Shown: piece by piece, positions 26,888-35,878 of the stretch
Position numbering within the stretch: the stretch's first letter is position 1
How the letters are laid out: each line of letters opens with the position of its first letter
NCBI GenBank assembly: GCA_038211615.1
Contig: JBBQVL010000006.1
Span: forward strand, 25,498-89,497
Reading direction: 5' to 3'
DNA: 64,000 nucleotides
DNA from: DASWJZ01 sp038211615
GTDB taxonomy: Bacteria; Pseudomonadota; Alphaproteobacteria; Rhizobiales; Afifellaceae
Translations under genes and position numbers: made by a program
The notes under the pieces: model-generated
The model's database searches: none
What the model was told of the DNA's origin: nothing
Seen by the model: the letters and a program-made list of their open reading frames with translations, nothing else

Positions 26888-28216
26888 TCAGGATGTGTCC
26901 CCGGTTGCGGTGCGCGTCGGCGTGAGCGCCGCGGTGCCCGTGATGTGCCCCGCCGAACAGGGGCGCTTTCGATGCTCCTGCGGCCCGAGCTTCAGAACCG
27001 CCTCGATCATCCCGATCGTGGTGTCCGCTGTTGCGAGATACTTTTCGTCGTCGTCGCAGAAGGCGAGCGTGTCACCCGAGCGATGATAGGTGGAGAACGG
27101 GTGCCAGCCGGTCAGGAATGACGGTATGCCGGCATAGTAGAAAGGCCAGTGATCGCTCGCGGCATGCAGCGGCCCCGGCCCCCAGGTCGTGAACCTCTGG
27201 TGCAGGGTCAAGTCTTCGGCCACCTTCGTCAGAATCGTGCGCATGTCGATCGGCGGCCAGAGCTGCGGTTCGTCGCCGGACGACAAAAGCCGGAGGATGT
27301 CGCCGTTTGCCGCCTGGTCGATGCCGATATACGCGATGACCTTCTCGATCTCGCCGGTGTCGACGAGGCGACGCGCGAACTCGCGCGACATGATCAGATT
27401 GCGCTCTTCCCCGCCGAAAACACAGAACCACAGCGTCTTCGAGGTTCCGGTCTTCGCATAGTGCCGCGCCAGCTCCAGGAAGATACCGATCGCCGAGGCG
27501 TTGTCGTTGGCGCCGGGGCTGTCAACGGCATCCGGGAACCCGATTGCGCCCTGCGAGTCGTGATGGCTGCCAAGGATGATCACGTCCTCGGGGTGCTCGC
27601 TTCCCCGCAGCTCCCCCTTGACGGTGTAGCATTTCGAGTCCGGCTTGAAGCGAGCCTGGCAACGGTAGCGCACCCGCAGTTTCTCCCCCCGCGCCTGGGC
27701 TTGCCTGATGCGCTCGAGGTCAGCGGCGCCGATGACGCATGCGGGCCAGGTATAGAGGGGAACGTCGGCAGCGCCGGCGATTCCCGCCGGGGGACCGGCC
27801 TGCGCGATCGCGGGGCCTTCAGGCCGGCCGATCACGAAGCCACGCCACCCGCCAGCGTCGTCGACGATAGCGAACTTCTCCCACTCGAACCCGCCGGCGA
27901 TGAACGTTGGGCCGACATAGCGGAGTTCGCCCTCGAGCCCTTCGGCCGGCGTCGAACCGGAGAATATCAAGGGACAGCACTCGATGCTTTCGGCAGACGG
28001 CCCAAGCAACTCGAGGCTAAGGGGACCTGAGATTTCCCACCCCATCACAGGCACTTCGAGCACCTCGACCGCGAGCCCATACTCGCGCATCACATCGGCG
28101 ATGTACTTGACCGCTCCAACCTCGTCCGGCTCGCCGGCGTGGCGATGCGGGAACTGCTCGCTGAGGACCTTGACGTGCTGCAGCAGGACCGATGGCTCAA
28201 GGCTCGGACCGCTCAT
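26888..28216 (-). CDS. M28 family metallopeptidase (first copy)
   Basis: 442-residue zinc aminopeptidase-like protein. The two-zinc site is visible: GSHHDSQGAIG, PGANDNASAIG, GGEERNLIMS, then IDQAANGD and a late YHRSGDT His. No signal peptide is evident, so it is likely cytoplasmic. The ATG at 28216 is favoured because AGGAGAGG lies six bases upstream; the longer frame to 28252 overlaps the preceding ATPase. It lies after the cluster B ATPase. It and the M28 at 30370-31641 are distant paralogues, so the pathway may cleave two amide or peptide bonds. Confidence 0.87.
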   Translation of the reverse strand: MSGPSLEPSVLLQHVKVLSEQFPHRHAGEPDEVGAVKYIADVMREYGLAVEVLEVPVMGWEISGPLSLELLGPSAESIECCPLIFSGSTPAEGLEGELRYVGPTFIAGGFEWEKFAIVDDAGGWRGFVIGRPEGPAIAQAGPPAGIAGAADVPLYTWPACVIGAADLERIRQAQARGEKLRVRYRCQARFKPDSKCYTVKGELRGSEHPEDVIILGSHHDSQGAIGFPDAVDSPGANDNASAIGIFLELARHYAKTGTSKTLWFCVFGGEERNLIMSREFARRLVDTGEIEKVIAYIGIDQAANGDILRLLSSGDEPQLWPPIDMRTILTKVAEDLTLHQRFTTWGPGPLHAASDHWPFYYAGIPSFLTGWHPFSTYHRSGDTLAFCDDDEKYLATADTTIGMIEAVLKLGPQEHRKRPCSAGHITGTAALTPTRTATGDTS

Positions 28217-28248
28217 GTTCCGCCTCTCCTGGAGGCCTTCCTTCCGGC

Positions 28249-29418
28249 TCATTGCGCTACCGCCTTCCCCTGCTTCTTCTCATGGCTCACGACCGGCGTA
28301 AGGAGAGCGTCGTCCGCTCCTCCGAAAAGCCGCACCTGATTCCAGTCGATCGACAGTCGCACCGTCTCGCCGGGTTCGAACTCCGAGGTCGACGGTTCGA
28401 GCGCGCGCACGGTCGCGCCGGTCGGAAGCTGGAGGTCATAGAGGATGAGGGCGCCGAGCACCTGCCGGATCACAACCGCGGCGGAGGGCGCCGAGGCGTC
28501 GCCATGCTTCTCATGGATGCCGATCGATTCCGGTCGCACGGCCAGCGTCCCGGCACCGTTCAGCAGTGCCGAGCCGGGAACGCGCTCGGCCGGACCAAGG
28601 TCAAGCGGCAGCGCACCCGGCACGATGAGCCGGCCGCCTTCGATCCTGACGGGCAGCACATTAACCGGATGCGTTCCGATGAACCTGGCCGCCCAGAGGG
28701 TGCGGGGCCATTTGTAGATGTCGAGCGGCGAGCCGAGCTGGACGACCTTGCCCTTGTTCATGACGACAATCCGGTCGCCGAGCGCCATGGCCTCTTCCTG
28801 GTCGTGCGTCACGAAGACCATCGTCGTTCTGAGCTCGCGCTGAATGCGCGCGAGCTCTGCCCGGAGCTGGCGACGAATTTCTGCATCGAGGCTGCTGAAC
28901 GGTTCGTCGAGCAGGAAGACCTGCGGTCGTTTGACCAGCGCCTTGGCGATCGCCACGCGCTGTCTTTCTCCCCCGCTCACCGCATGGATGCGGCGCTTGA
29001 GCAGATGGGTGATGCCAAGCAGCTCCGTCGTCGTCGAAACCCGTTCGTCGATCGTTGCCTGCGGCACCTTGCGGAGCCTGAGCGGGAAGGTGATGTTCTC
29101 GATCACATTGAGATGCGGGTAGAGGCCCACCGACTGGAACACCATGGCGACATCGCGCCGCTCCGGCGGAACGTGCGTCATGTCTTCGCTTCCGAAGAAG
29201 ACGCGCCCGGAGCTCGCATTCTCCACGCCGGCAATGATGTTCAGCGTCGTCGTCTTGCCGCAGCCCGAGGGACCGAGCAGAACAAGCAGCTCTTCCGACC
29301 GGACTTCCAGATCGAGCGTAGACAGGACCTGCGTCCCGGCGAACGTCTTGCTCACCTGCTCCAGCCGGATGCTGTCGCCACTCCTGGACGTCGGGGATGA
29401 AACAGCCGCTGGCGTCAT
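28249..29418 (-). CDS. ABC transporter ATP-binding protein, UgpC/MalK type (cluster B)
   Basis: 389-residue cytoplasmic ATPase. Walker A GPSGCGKTT begins at residue 49; the signature is VSGGERQRVAIAKAL, Walker B VFLLDEPFSSLD and the switch His FVTHDQEEAM. The C-terminal third is the OB/TOBE regulatory domain of CUT1 ATPases. Its start overlaps the end of the TIM-barrel isomerase gene upstream by four bases. Separation of the ATPase from its permeases by two catabolic genes is notable. Confidence 0.93.
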   Translation of the reverse strand: MTPAAVSSPTSRSGDSIRLEQVSKTFAGTQVLSTLDLEVRSEELLVLLGPSGCGKTTTLNIIAGVENASSGRVFFGSEDMTHVPPERRDVAMVFQSVGLYPHLNVIENITFPLRLRKVPQATIDERVSTTTELLGITHLLKRRIHAVSGGERQRVAIAKALVKRPQVFLLDEPFSSLDAEIRRQLRAELARIQRELRTTMVFVTHDQEEAMALGDRIVVMNKGKVVQLGSPLDIYKWPRTLWAARFIGTHPVNVLPVRIEGGRLIVPGALPLDLGPAERVPGSALLNGAGTLAVRPESIGIHEKHGDASAPSAAVVIRQVLGALILYDLQLPTGATVRALEPSTSEFEPGETVRLSIDWNQVRLFGGADDALLTPVVSHEKKQGKAVAQ

Positions 29419-30380
29419 TCAGCGCCCTGCCCCTTCCCCACGAATCCGTGGCTGGCGAGATAGGCGAGACTGTCCCTGATCGCCGCGCCGAGGCGACGCT
29501 CCCCGGTGTGCGGCTCCAGGATCAAGGCGCCCTGGTAGCCGTCGGCCTTCAGCCGGTTGAGGACCGCATCGTAGTTGACCGCACCGGCGCCGAGCGCGAC
29601 GCACATGTAGTCGCCGGTGAGGTCGCGCTGGAGATAAAGATCGCTCCGGTCGCCGTGCAGCTCCCTGTCGTACTTCACCGCATCCTTCAGGTGCACGCTG
29701 CGAATGAAGTCCTTCAGGACGTCGTAGGCATAGGGATAGGGCTCCTCTGCACTGCAGCGGAAGTTGCCGGGATCGTAGTTGTACTGGAACCACGGCGAGT
29801 TTACCGATTCGAGCAGCTGCTGACAGCCTTTGACGCTCCGCGTCACATCGCTCGAACGGTAGTGCTGACGGAACGTCGCCGGGATTTCTTCCGGGACGCT
29901 GTCAAAGAGGTTATCGACGAGGAGCGTTACCCCGGTCTCCTCCGCCTTGCGCAGGCACGGCTTGATGAACTCGACGTAGCGCTGGATGGCTTCGTCATCG
30001 TTCAGAAATGCGTTGGCGCCGAAATAGGTGTGGGAGAATGGGGCGCCCATCATCGCCGCGATCTCGAGCGACTCGTTGATGAGTTCCTGCGTCTCCGTCA
30101 CGCCGTTATGCACGACCTCGTTCAGCTTGGTGAAGCCGGAGACCGAATTTACGCGGACCCCATGCCTGGCCAGCAGCTCCTTCGCCTGCGGCACTGCCTC
30201 TTTCCGCAGGTTCCGGCGCGCGATGAGCTCGACGAGCGTCAGGCCAAAGGGCTGCATGCTCTGCAGCACCTGTTCGAGGGTCGCGCCCCGCCACTCGACG
30301 CTGTTGATTCCGATACTGACCGCTTCCGGCTTGCCGCCCGGGACAAACGGCCCTGGGCTTGGTGTGGTGTCAGCGGCCAT
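29415..30380 (-). CDS. Sugar phosphate isomerase/epimerase-like TIM barrel (cluster B)
   Basis: About 321-residue AP-endonuclease-2/xylose-isomerase-like TIM barrel. Strand-end residues are visible in GVTLLVDNLFDSVP, WFQYNYDPGNFRC, IRSVHLKDAVKY and GALILEPHTGERR, matching metal-binding Glu/Asp/His positions of the superfamily. Such enzymes isomerise or epimerise sugars or hydroxy-keto acids; the substrate is unknown. The ATG at 30380 is preferred, with GGAG nine to ten bases before it; an ATG at 30395 and a TTG at 30401 are alternatives. The start overlaps the end of the upstream M28 gene. Confidence 0.83.
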   Translation of the reverse strand: MAADTTPSPGPFVPGGKPEAVSIGINSVEWRGATLEQVLQSMQPFGLTLVELIARRNLRKEAVPQAKELLARHGVRVNSVSGFTKLNEVVHNGVTETQELINESLEIAAMMGAPFSHTYFGANAFLNDDEAIQRYVEFIKPCLRKAEETGVTLLVDNLFDSVPEEIPATFRQHYRSSDVTRSVKGCQQLLESVNSPWFQYNYDPGNFRCSAEEPYPYAYDVLKDFIRSVHLKDAVKYDRELHGDRSDLYLQRDLTGDYMCVALGAGAVNYDAVLNRLKADGYQGALILEPHTGERRLGAAIRDSLAYLASHGFVGKGQGAE

Positions 30381-31641
30381 CGGGGAGATCTCCATTCGCA
30401 AGTCGGTCTGTGGAAGTCGTAAGCACGTCGCACCAGATCTTCAGGTAGTTCGGGTTGACGAGCCGGATCGTGTCTTTCGCCGTGTGGTAGGCCGGGTCGC
30501 TCCACCAGCCGGCGAGCATCGCCGATGGGTGCCCTGCTTCCCACCACGGTTCGGCATCGCCGAGGATCGAAGCCACCCTTGGCTCCTCATGCGTGGTGCC
30601 CAGCAGAAGACCCATCTCGCCGGCCGTGTCGGCGATGATCCTGTTCAGCCATGGTGTCCCGTGACCGACCAGCCGGATGTCGCTACTGGCGACCTGGTCG
30701 ACATTCAGCACGGCGCGAATGCGGGACCCGGCGTCCATGCCGTCGAGGAAGCTCTTGCTCCCCCAGCAGCCCGATTCCTCGCCGCAGGTGACGAGGAAGC
30801 GGATGGATCGGCGTCGCGGTCTGGCAGCAAGCAGCCGCACGGCTTCGAGCATGATCGCGATGCCGGAACCGTTGTCGTTCACGCCATTGCAGCTCGGGAC
30901 GGTCTCATGGTGGCCGCCGATGAAGACCACCTCCTCGGTGGACCGCTCCTCGCCCGGGAGCACGGCGGAGAGAACGTCCGCCGTGCCGACCTCAAGGGCG
31001 CCGTGGTGCGTGAGCCGCGCCCTCACCTCGGCCTGTCCGCATTGATCGCGGAGCCATTCGAGATCGTCGTAGCCGATGCCGACGGCGGCAATGTTGTCGA
31101 TACCCCGGTCCAGTCCGAAGAGGCCCCAGGTCGTGATCTCGTTGTCGAGCCGCTGAGTACAGAAGACGACCGCCAGAGCGCCCTTGTCGCGAAGCCGGTG
31201 GATCTTCTCGAGGTGCCAGCCGACCTCGCCCGGAACGTCGGTCTCGTAGGGTAGCGCTTCGTAGCCGATGGCAATCTTGCCTCGGAGGTCCAGGCCATCG
31301 ACATCGGAGGCAAAAGCCCTGTTGCAGAAGACGAGTGGCGCCTCGATCCCCGTCTTCGGCGTGAGCCCCGTGCGCAGGTTTCCGATCGCCGCGATAGTGC
31401 GTGGACTTGGCCCCAAGACCTCGAGCCGCGTGTCGGGATCGACGACCACCGAGACGTTGATCGGATGGCGCGTGACCGTGAGGCCGAGCGAGGTAAGCTC
31501 ACGCTCGATGTAGTCGACGAGCTTCTTGTCGGCATCGGTGCCGTCGGGACGCGGCCCGATCTCGTCGACCGCGGCGAGATGCCGGTGGATCTCGCGCGCG
31601 AGCGCGCCGCCCGGCTTCATGGAGGCAATGGAGTTACTCAT
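30370..31641 (-). CDS. M28 family metallopeptidase (second copy)
   Basis: 423-residue zinc peptidase-like protein. Metal ligands are visible in GGHHETVPSCNGVNDNGSG, CGEESGCWGSKSF, LNVDQVASSD and the late DPAYHTAKDT. It carries a PA-like insertion before the catalytic core. No signal peptide is seen. The ATG at 31641 overlaps the stop of the preceding permease (ATGA). A much longer frame continues upstream but only as an antisense-like shadow of the permease. It lies between permease and isomerase genes of cluster B. Confidence 0.87.
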   Translation of the reverse strand: MSNSIASMKPGGALAREIHRHLAAVDEIGPRPDGTDADKKLVDYIERELTSLGLTVTRHPINVSVVVDPDTRLEVLGPSPRTIAAIGNLRTGLTPKTGIEAPLVFCNRAFASDVDGLDLRGKIAIGYEALPYETDVPGEVGWHLEKIHRLRDKGALAVVFCTQRLDNEITTWGLFGLDRGIDNIAAVGIGYDDLEWLRDQCGQAEVRARLTHHGALEVGTADVLSAVLPGEERSTEEVVFIGGHHETVPSCNGVNDNGSGIAIMLEAVRLLAARPRRRSIRFLVTCGEESGCWGSKSFLDGMDAGSRIRAVLNVDQVASSDIRLVGHGTPWLNRIIADTAGEMGLLLGTTHEEPRVASILGDAEPWWEAGHPSAMLAGWWSDPAYHTAKDTIRLVNPNYLKIWCDVLTTSTDRLANGDLPDGR

Positions 31642-32501
31642 ACCGCTCCCGCGATGTTCAGGTGCCGGATGTGCCGCTGGAAGATCGCTGCAAGGACCAG
31701 CGGCGGAACGATGCCGAGCAGGGCTGCGGCGGCCAGCTCGCCGGGTTCCCCGAAGGCCTGGTAGAACATCCCGGCGAGGACCGGCGGAAGCGTCTGCGCT
31801 TCCGTCCCTCCGGTCAGCACCAGCGCGAAGGCGAACTCGCCCCACGACATCAGGAACGCGATCAGCGCCGATGCCGCGACGCCCGACGCCGACATCGGCA
31901 GCATCACGCGGAGAAAGGCCTGGGTGCGGGTGCACCCGTCCAGTCGCGCTTCCCGCTCGGCGAAACGGGGCAGCGCGGCGAAGATGCCGGTCATGATCCA
32001 GATCACGAGCGGCACGGTGATCGTGAGGTGCAGGAGTATCAGCCCTTGCAGCGTGCCGAGCAGGCCGAGCGTCTGATAGGCGATGAAGAACGGTATCAGC
32101 ACCGCAAAGGGAGGGTAGGACCGCGTCGTCAGGATGGCAAAGAGGAGCGTGCTCTTGAACCTGAATTTGTAGCGCCCCATCGCGTATGCGACGGGCAACG
32201 CGATAATCAGGGTGAGCACCGTCGTGGCCGCGGCAACGATCACGCTGTTTCTCAGACCCCGCATCACGCCCTTCGAATGGCCCGAGGGCGTGGACACCTG
32301 TCCTTCGTAGCCGACGATCTCCGGCCAGAATCCGAGCACGCGCTTGTACTGGTAGAGGGTGGGGTTCTCCGGAAAGAAATGCGGCGGGACGCGCTGCGTC
32401 TCGACGCGGTATTCAATGGAGATCGTGAAGATCCAGTAGATCGGCACGAACGTCCAGAGCGCGATCATCACCGCGCCGGCATAGGTGACGAAGCGGCTCA
32501 T
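31638..32501 (-). CDS. ABC transporter permease, MalG/UgpE type (cluster B)
   Basis: About 287-residue inner-membrane subunit with six transmembrane segments; the EAA loop is REARLDGCTRTQAFLRVMLP. The ATG at 32501 overlaps the stop of the upstream permease (ATGA), favouring it over a 22-residue longer frame. It is the second permease of the cluster B importer. Confidence 0.9.
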   Translation of the reverse strand: MSRFVTYAGAVMIALWTFVPIYWIFTISIEYRVETQRVPPHFFPENPTLYQYKRVLGFWPEIVGYEGQVSTPSGHSKGVMRGLRNSVIVAAATTVLTLIIALPVAYAMGRYKFRFKSTLLFAILTTRSYPPFAVLIPFFIAYQTLGLLGTLQGLILLHLTITVPLVIWIMTGIFAALPRFAEREARLDGCTRTQAFLRVMLPMSASGVAASALIAFLMSWGEFAFALVLTGGTEAQTLPPVLAGMFYQAFGEPGELAAAALLGIVPPLVLAAIFQRHIRHLNIAGAV

Positions 32502-33478
32502 GCTGCCTCGTGGTGGGAACGCCTGAACATCAGGAAGAAATAGATGGTCGTTACGATGATGATCCACGCCACGAGAACGTACGAGATCACCGCGCCATAG
32601 CCGATGTCAAAGGCGGTGAACGTCGTGTGGTAGATCTGCCAGGTGAGCGTCGTCGAGGAGTTGCCTGGCCCGCCCTGGGTCAGGAAGTAGATGATGTCGA
32701 ACGCGCGGCCGGCCTCAACGCTGACGATCACCATGATGATGAGCACCGCCGTCCGCAGATAAGGCCAGGTGATGTAGCGGAAGCGTCCGAATACTCCGAG
32801 CCGGTCGAGGCGGCCCACCCTGTAGAGGTCGGACGGAATGACCGAGAGCGAGGCGAGGAAGAAGAAGATGCCGAGCGGCGCGATCTGCCAGGTCTGCGCC
32901 AGCGCCACGACAAAGAGGGCGCTCGCCGGCGTGATGAAGGCGACATAGCTGTCGATCAGCCCGAGCCTCATCAGGATCCCGTTGAACAGGCCGTATTGCT
33001 GGCTGACCAGATGCCGCCAGACGACGGCCGCCATGTAGGTCGAGAGCGCCCATGGCAGCACCACGATCGCCAGCAGCAGGGCGCGGCCGCGGAAGCGCTC
33101 GTTCAGCACCAGCGCGGCCCCGAGCGAGACGAAGAGCGCGATGACGGTGACGAGAATGGTGAAGACGGCGGTTCCATAGACCGCGTTCCAGACCGCGGGG
33201 TCGTGAAGGGCCTTCGCGTACTGCGTGAAGCCCACGTACTTCATCGGCCCCATCGTCGGGTTGAAACGATTGAGGCTCAGCCAGAACGAGTAGGCGATCG
33301 GGAAGGCATAGAAGACAACCAGTACGATCAGCACCGGAATGATGAGGATATACGCGAACTGGGCGTCCGTGAGGCTCGCACGGGCGGCCGTCGGCGCCTT
33401 CACACGCTCGGAGTCTGGCGATTGCGACCGCTCGTAGGCGCTCACTTGCAACCCATCCTGCTTGCGGATCGAGGGCAT
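32498..33478 (-). CDS. ABC transporter permease, MalF/UgpA type (cluster B)
   Basis: 326-residue inner-membrane subunit with six transmembrane segments after a polar N-terminus of about 35 residues. The EAA loop is YRVGRLDRLGVFGRFRYITW, slightly divergent from consensus (Val for Ala). It pairs with the downstream MalG-type permease and lies 38 bp after the binding-protein gene. Confidence 0.9.
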   Translation of the reverse strand: MPSIRKQDGLQVSAYERSQSPDSERVKAPTAARASLTDAQFAYILIIPVLIVLVVFYAFPIAYSFWLSLNRFNPTMGPMKYVGFTQYAKALHDPAVWNAVYGTAVFTILVTVIALFVSLGAALVLNERFRGRALLLAIVVLPWALSTYMAAVVWRHLVSQQYGLFNGILMRLGLIDSYVAFITPASALFVVALAQTWQIAPLGIFFFLASLSVIPSDLYRVGRLDRLGVFGRFRYITWPYLRTAVLIIMVIVSVEAGRAFDIIYFLTQGGPGNSSTTLTWQIYHTTFTAFDIGYGAVISYVLVAWIIIVTTIYFFLMFRRSHHEAA

Positions 33479-33516
33479 CCGCGGAGATCAGTCCGCGGAT
33501 GCGATTGCCGGTGTTG

Positions 33517-34911
33517 CTATTGATACGCCTCGATGAATGTCTCGGCGTTCTTGAGAAGCTGCGCGATTCCGTCGTTCACGGTCACCGCGCCGGTGATGAC
33601 GCTGGTCAGGACGGGAATCGCGGCGGCATTGAAGTCCGCATACCAGGGCGAGTTCCAGATCGGCAGCTTGCGCGCATGCTCCTGGATCTTCTCGGCCTCC
33701 ACCTGGAAGTCATACCCAAGGACTTCCTCGGACGGTTGCCAGGTCTTGTAGAAGGCGACCATCTCCGGGTCCTTGTAGACTTCGGGGTAGCCGACGCCGA
33801 GGTTCTCCTCGAGCACCCATTGGCGCTGGACGAAATACTGATCCTTCTCATCCTTGTAGCCGAAGTAGCGGATCATCCGGAGCGCGCGGAGGCGATCCGC
33901 CTCGCTCTGACCGCGCTGGTTGATGAGCGAATAGAGGCCGTAGTTGAAATAGCCCCAGGTATTGCCGGCATATGGCGCGAAGCCGATCTTGCCGGCCATG
34001 CGCGAGCGCGACGGATCGTTCATCCGGTAGAAGTCGTAGAGCTCCTGCTGCGAGTAGAGGTACTGGCCGGACGACATTCCGTCGATGAGCTCGTCCATGG
34101 TCAAGGTCACGGACGATTGCGGCACCACCCCGTCGACATAGAGCGAATGCCAGTCCTCGAGCACGTTCGCCGCCTCGCCGGCATTGTCGAATGCCGGGGC
34201 GAACGTCTCGTCGTCGAAGACCTTGCCGCCGCGGTTTATCGTTTCGCTGACCCACATGTTGGTGATCTCGAGCGAGGTCGGCACCCAGCGCGGCAGATAG
34301 GGCGCGCCCTGGAGCTTCCCGCTCTTCATCGCCTCGCGCGCCATCGAATAGAGCTCCGGCCAGCTCGTCGGATATTTGTGCTTGAAGCCGACCTTCTCCG
34401 CGAGTTCCGTGTTCACCGCGACAAGCGGCTTGGCGGAATGGAAGTAGGGCATTCCCAGCAGATGGCCGTCATATGTCTGGGCTTCCCATTGCACCGGCAA
34501 CGTCGCCGCCTTGATCTCATCGAGCCCCCACAGATCGTCGAGGGGCATGATGAAGCCGGCCTTGTAGAACTTCACCAGCTCCGACTGGCTATAGACCATG
34601 GTGATCGGCGAGCCGGCGAGGATCTTGTTGAGCTCGGTGGTCACATAGTCGCCGGGCAGGACCTGCAGCTGGGCGTTTTCCTTGTAGGCCGCATTGAAGG
34701 CATCGACCGACTTCTGCACGATGTCCGGGCGGAACTCCCAGATGTTGAAATTCAGCGAGCTCGAGTCCGCCGTAACGGTGATGTCAGGCGCAGCGGTCGC
34801 CGCAGAAGCTGTGGAAAGCGATCTCAGGACCGCAGGTGAGGCAAGGCCCAAAGCCGCCGCTCCCGACAGGAACTTTCGACGGCTCACTCCGTGACGAGAA
34901 ATCCTGGTCAT
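33517..34911 (-). CDS. Extracellular solute-binding protein, family 1, Tat-exported (cluster B)
   Basis: 464-residue periplasmic receptor of the cluster B importer. The N-terminus has a twin-arginine signal, SRRKFLSG at residues 10-17, followed by a hydrophobic segment ending near STASAA. The mature part is a CUT1-type family 1 binding protein. GAGGGG lies about seven bases before the ATG. The surrounding peptidase and amidohydrolase genes suggest its ligand contains amide bonds. Confidence 0.9.
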   Translation of the reverse strand: MTRISRHGVSRRKFLSGAAALGLASPAVLRSLSTASAATAAPDITVTADSSSLNFNIWEFRPDIVQKSVDAFNAAYKENAQLQVLPGDYVTTELNKILAGSPITMVYSQSELVKFYKAGFIMPLDDLWGLDEIKAATLPVQWEAQTYDGHLLGMPYFHSAKPLVAVNTELAEKVGFKHKYPTSWPELYSMAREAMKSGKLQGAPYLPRWVPTSLEITNMWVSETINRGGKVFDDETFAPAFDNAGEAANVLEDWHSLYVDGVVPQSSVTLTMDELIDGMSSGQYLYSQQELYDFYRMNDPSRSRMAGKIGFAPYAGNTWGYFNYGLYSLINQRGQSEADRLRALRMIRYFGYKDEKDQYFVQRQWVLEENLGVGYPEVYKDPEMVAFYKTWQPSEEVLGYDFQVEAEKIQEHARKLPIWNSPWYADFNAAAIPVLTSVITGAVTVNDGIAQLLKNAETFIEAYQ

Positions 34912-34955
34912 GTCTTTACCCCTCTCTCAACCAAGTTCGCAGCCGGAACGCGCGA

Positions 34956-35726
34956 TCACTCCGTCGCCGCCCCGTGCAATCTGAGTAGCGTCTGATCGGC
35001 CTCCAGATCCGCCTGGATCATCCGGATATGCGCGTGCATGGCGCGGAAGGCCGCGTCGCCGTCTCGTTGGCTGACGGCGTCGAAGATGGCGCGATGATCC
35101 CTGGCGTAACGGTGGCCGCGATCGCCCGCCTCGAGATTGTGCGCACGCATGAGCTTCCACAGGCGGTTCTGCATGCGCTGGCCGAGAGTATCGAGAACAA
35201 GCTCGACGAACGGGTTGTGGGTCGCAGCGGCGAGGGCCTTGTGAAAGCCCCAGTCGGGCTCCCATCCCTCGCGCCCGCTGCTCAGGTCGCCTTCCATCTC
35301 CCGGATCATTCGGTCCATCGTCGAGAGATCGACGTCGGTGCGGCGTCCGGCCGCGACCCGCGCGACGCTCGGCTCGAACATGGCCCGCGCCTCGAGGATC
35401 TCCAGCGGCCCGTCCTCGCTGATCAGGTCCGAGACCTGGGCGACGACGCTGCCGTCGTCGGCTCTCTGGTTCGGCCCGATGAAAATGCCAACGCCTCTTC
35501 GGATCTCGATGACGCCGAGGACCTCAAGCGCGGTCAGGGCCTCGCGCAGGGCCGAGCGACTGACGTTGAACTGTTGCGCGAGCTGGCGCTCCGACGGCAG
35601 GCGGTCGCCGACGGCAACATTGCGGTTCTTGATGAGCGAGAGAATGCGATCGACGATCTCGCTGTAGATCCGGGTGTGCCGAACCGGCTGGATCAGCGAA
35701 GGATTGCTGGATTGCTGGTGGGCCAC
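34956..35726 (-). CDS. GntR-family regulator, FadR/FCD type (cluster B)
   Basis: 256-residue repressor-like protein. Winged-helix motif GDRLPSERQLAQQFNVSRSA, then an FCD domain with DWGFHKALAAAT, RDHRAIFDAV and MHAHIRMIQ. It shares long identical stretches with the cluster A regulator (SERQLAQQ.NVSRSALREA, TALEVLG, GVGIFIG, GPLEILE, WEPDWGFH), so the two arose by duplication. It starts with GTG at 35726. It is first in the cluster B operon, right behind the TGGTCCTACCA operator, which suggests autoregulation and control of the whole cluster. Confidence 0.9.
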   Translation of the reverse strand: MAHQQSSNPSLIQPVRHTRIYSEIVDRILSLIKNRNVAVGDRLPSERQLAQQFNVSRSALREALTALEVLGVIEIRRGVGIFIGPNQRADDGSVVAQVSDLISEDGPLEILEARAMFEPSVARVAAGRRTDVDLSTMDRMIREMEGDLSSGREGWEPDWGFHKALAAATHNPFVELVLDTLGQRMQNRLWKLMRAHNLEAGDRGHRYARDHRAIFDAVSQRDGDAAFRAMHAHIRMIQADLEADQTLLRLHGAATE

Positions 35727-35739
35727 GTCAGCCCCTCTC

Positions 35740-35750
35740 TGGTCCTACCA
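35740..35750. promoter_or_regulatory. FadR-type GntR operator upstream of cluster B regulator
   Basis: TGGTCCTACCA matches the FadR-subfamily pattern TGGTNNNACCA exactly. It lies 14 bp upstream of the GTG of the GntR gene and 8 bp downstream of the predicted -10, a position for repression. Confidence 0.55.
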
Positions 35751-35757
35751 CCAGTCC

Positions 35758-35786
35758 ATACTGACCGCGTGTTTCGCTGAAGTCAA
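35758..35786 (-). promoter_or_regulatory. Candidate promoter for the cluster B operon
   Basis: On the minus strand, TTGACT (35786-35781), a 17-bp spacer and CAGTAT (35763-35758). It is followed directly by the operator at 35740-35750 and the GntR gene. Confidence 0.4.
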
Positions 35787-35805
35787 CGGGGCTCAGCCTC
35801 GATTT

Positions 35806-35816
35806 TGGCCAGACCA
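35806..35816. promoter_or_regulatory. Second FadR-type half-matching site
   Basis: TGGCCAGACCA is one base off TGGTNNNACCA and closely resembles the TGGCCCGACCA site of cluster A. It lies about 20 bp upstream of the predicted -35 of cluster B and could be an auxiliary operator. Confidence 0.3.
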
Positions 35817-35878
35817 CAGGACCGCGACGAGCAGTTGTGGTCCGGCCCGCGACAAGCGGCGGAGAAGGCGATGAAGGT

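Noticed and set aside
24373..26925. 850-codon open frame on the plus strand
   Set aside because: Antisense to the M20 and KARI-like genes; no recognisable domain.
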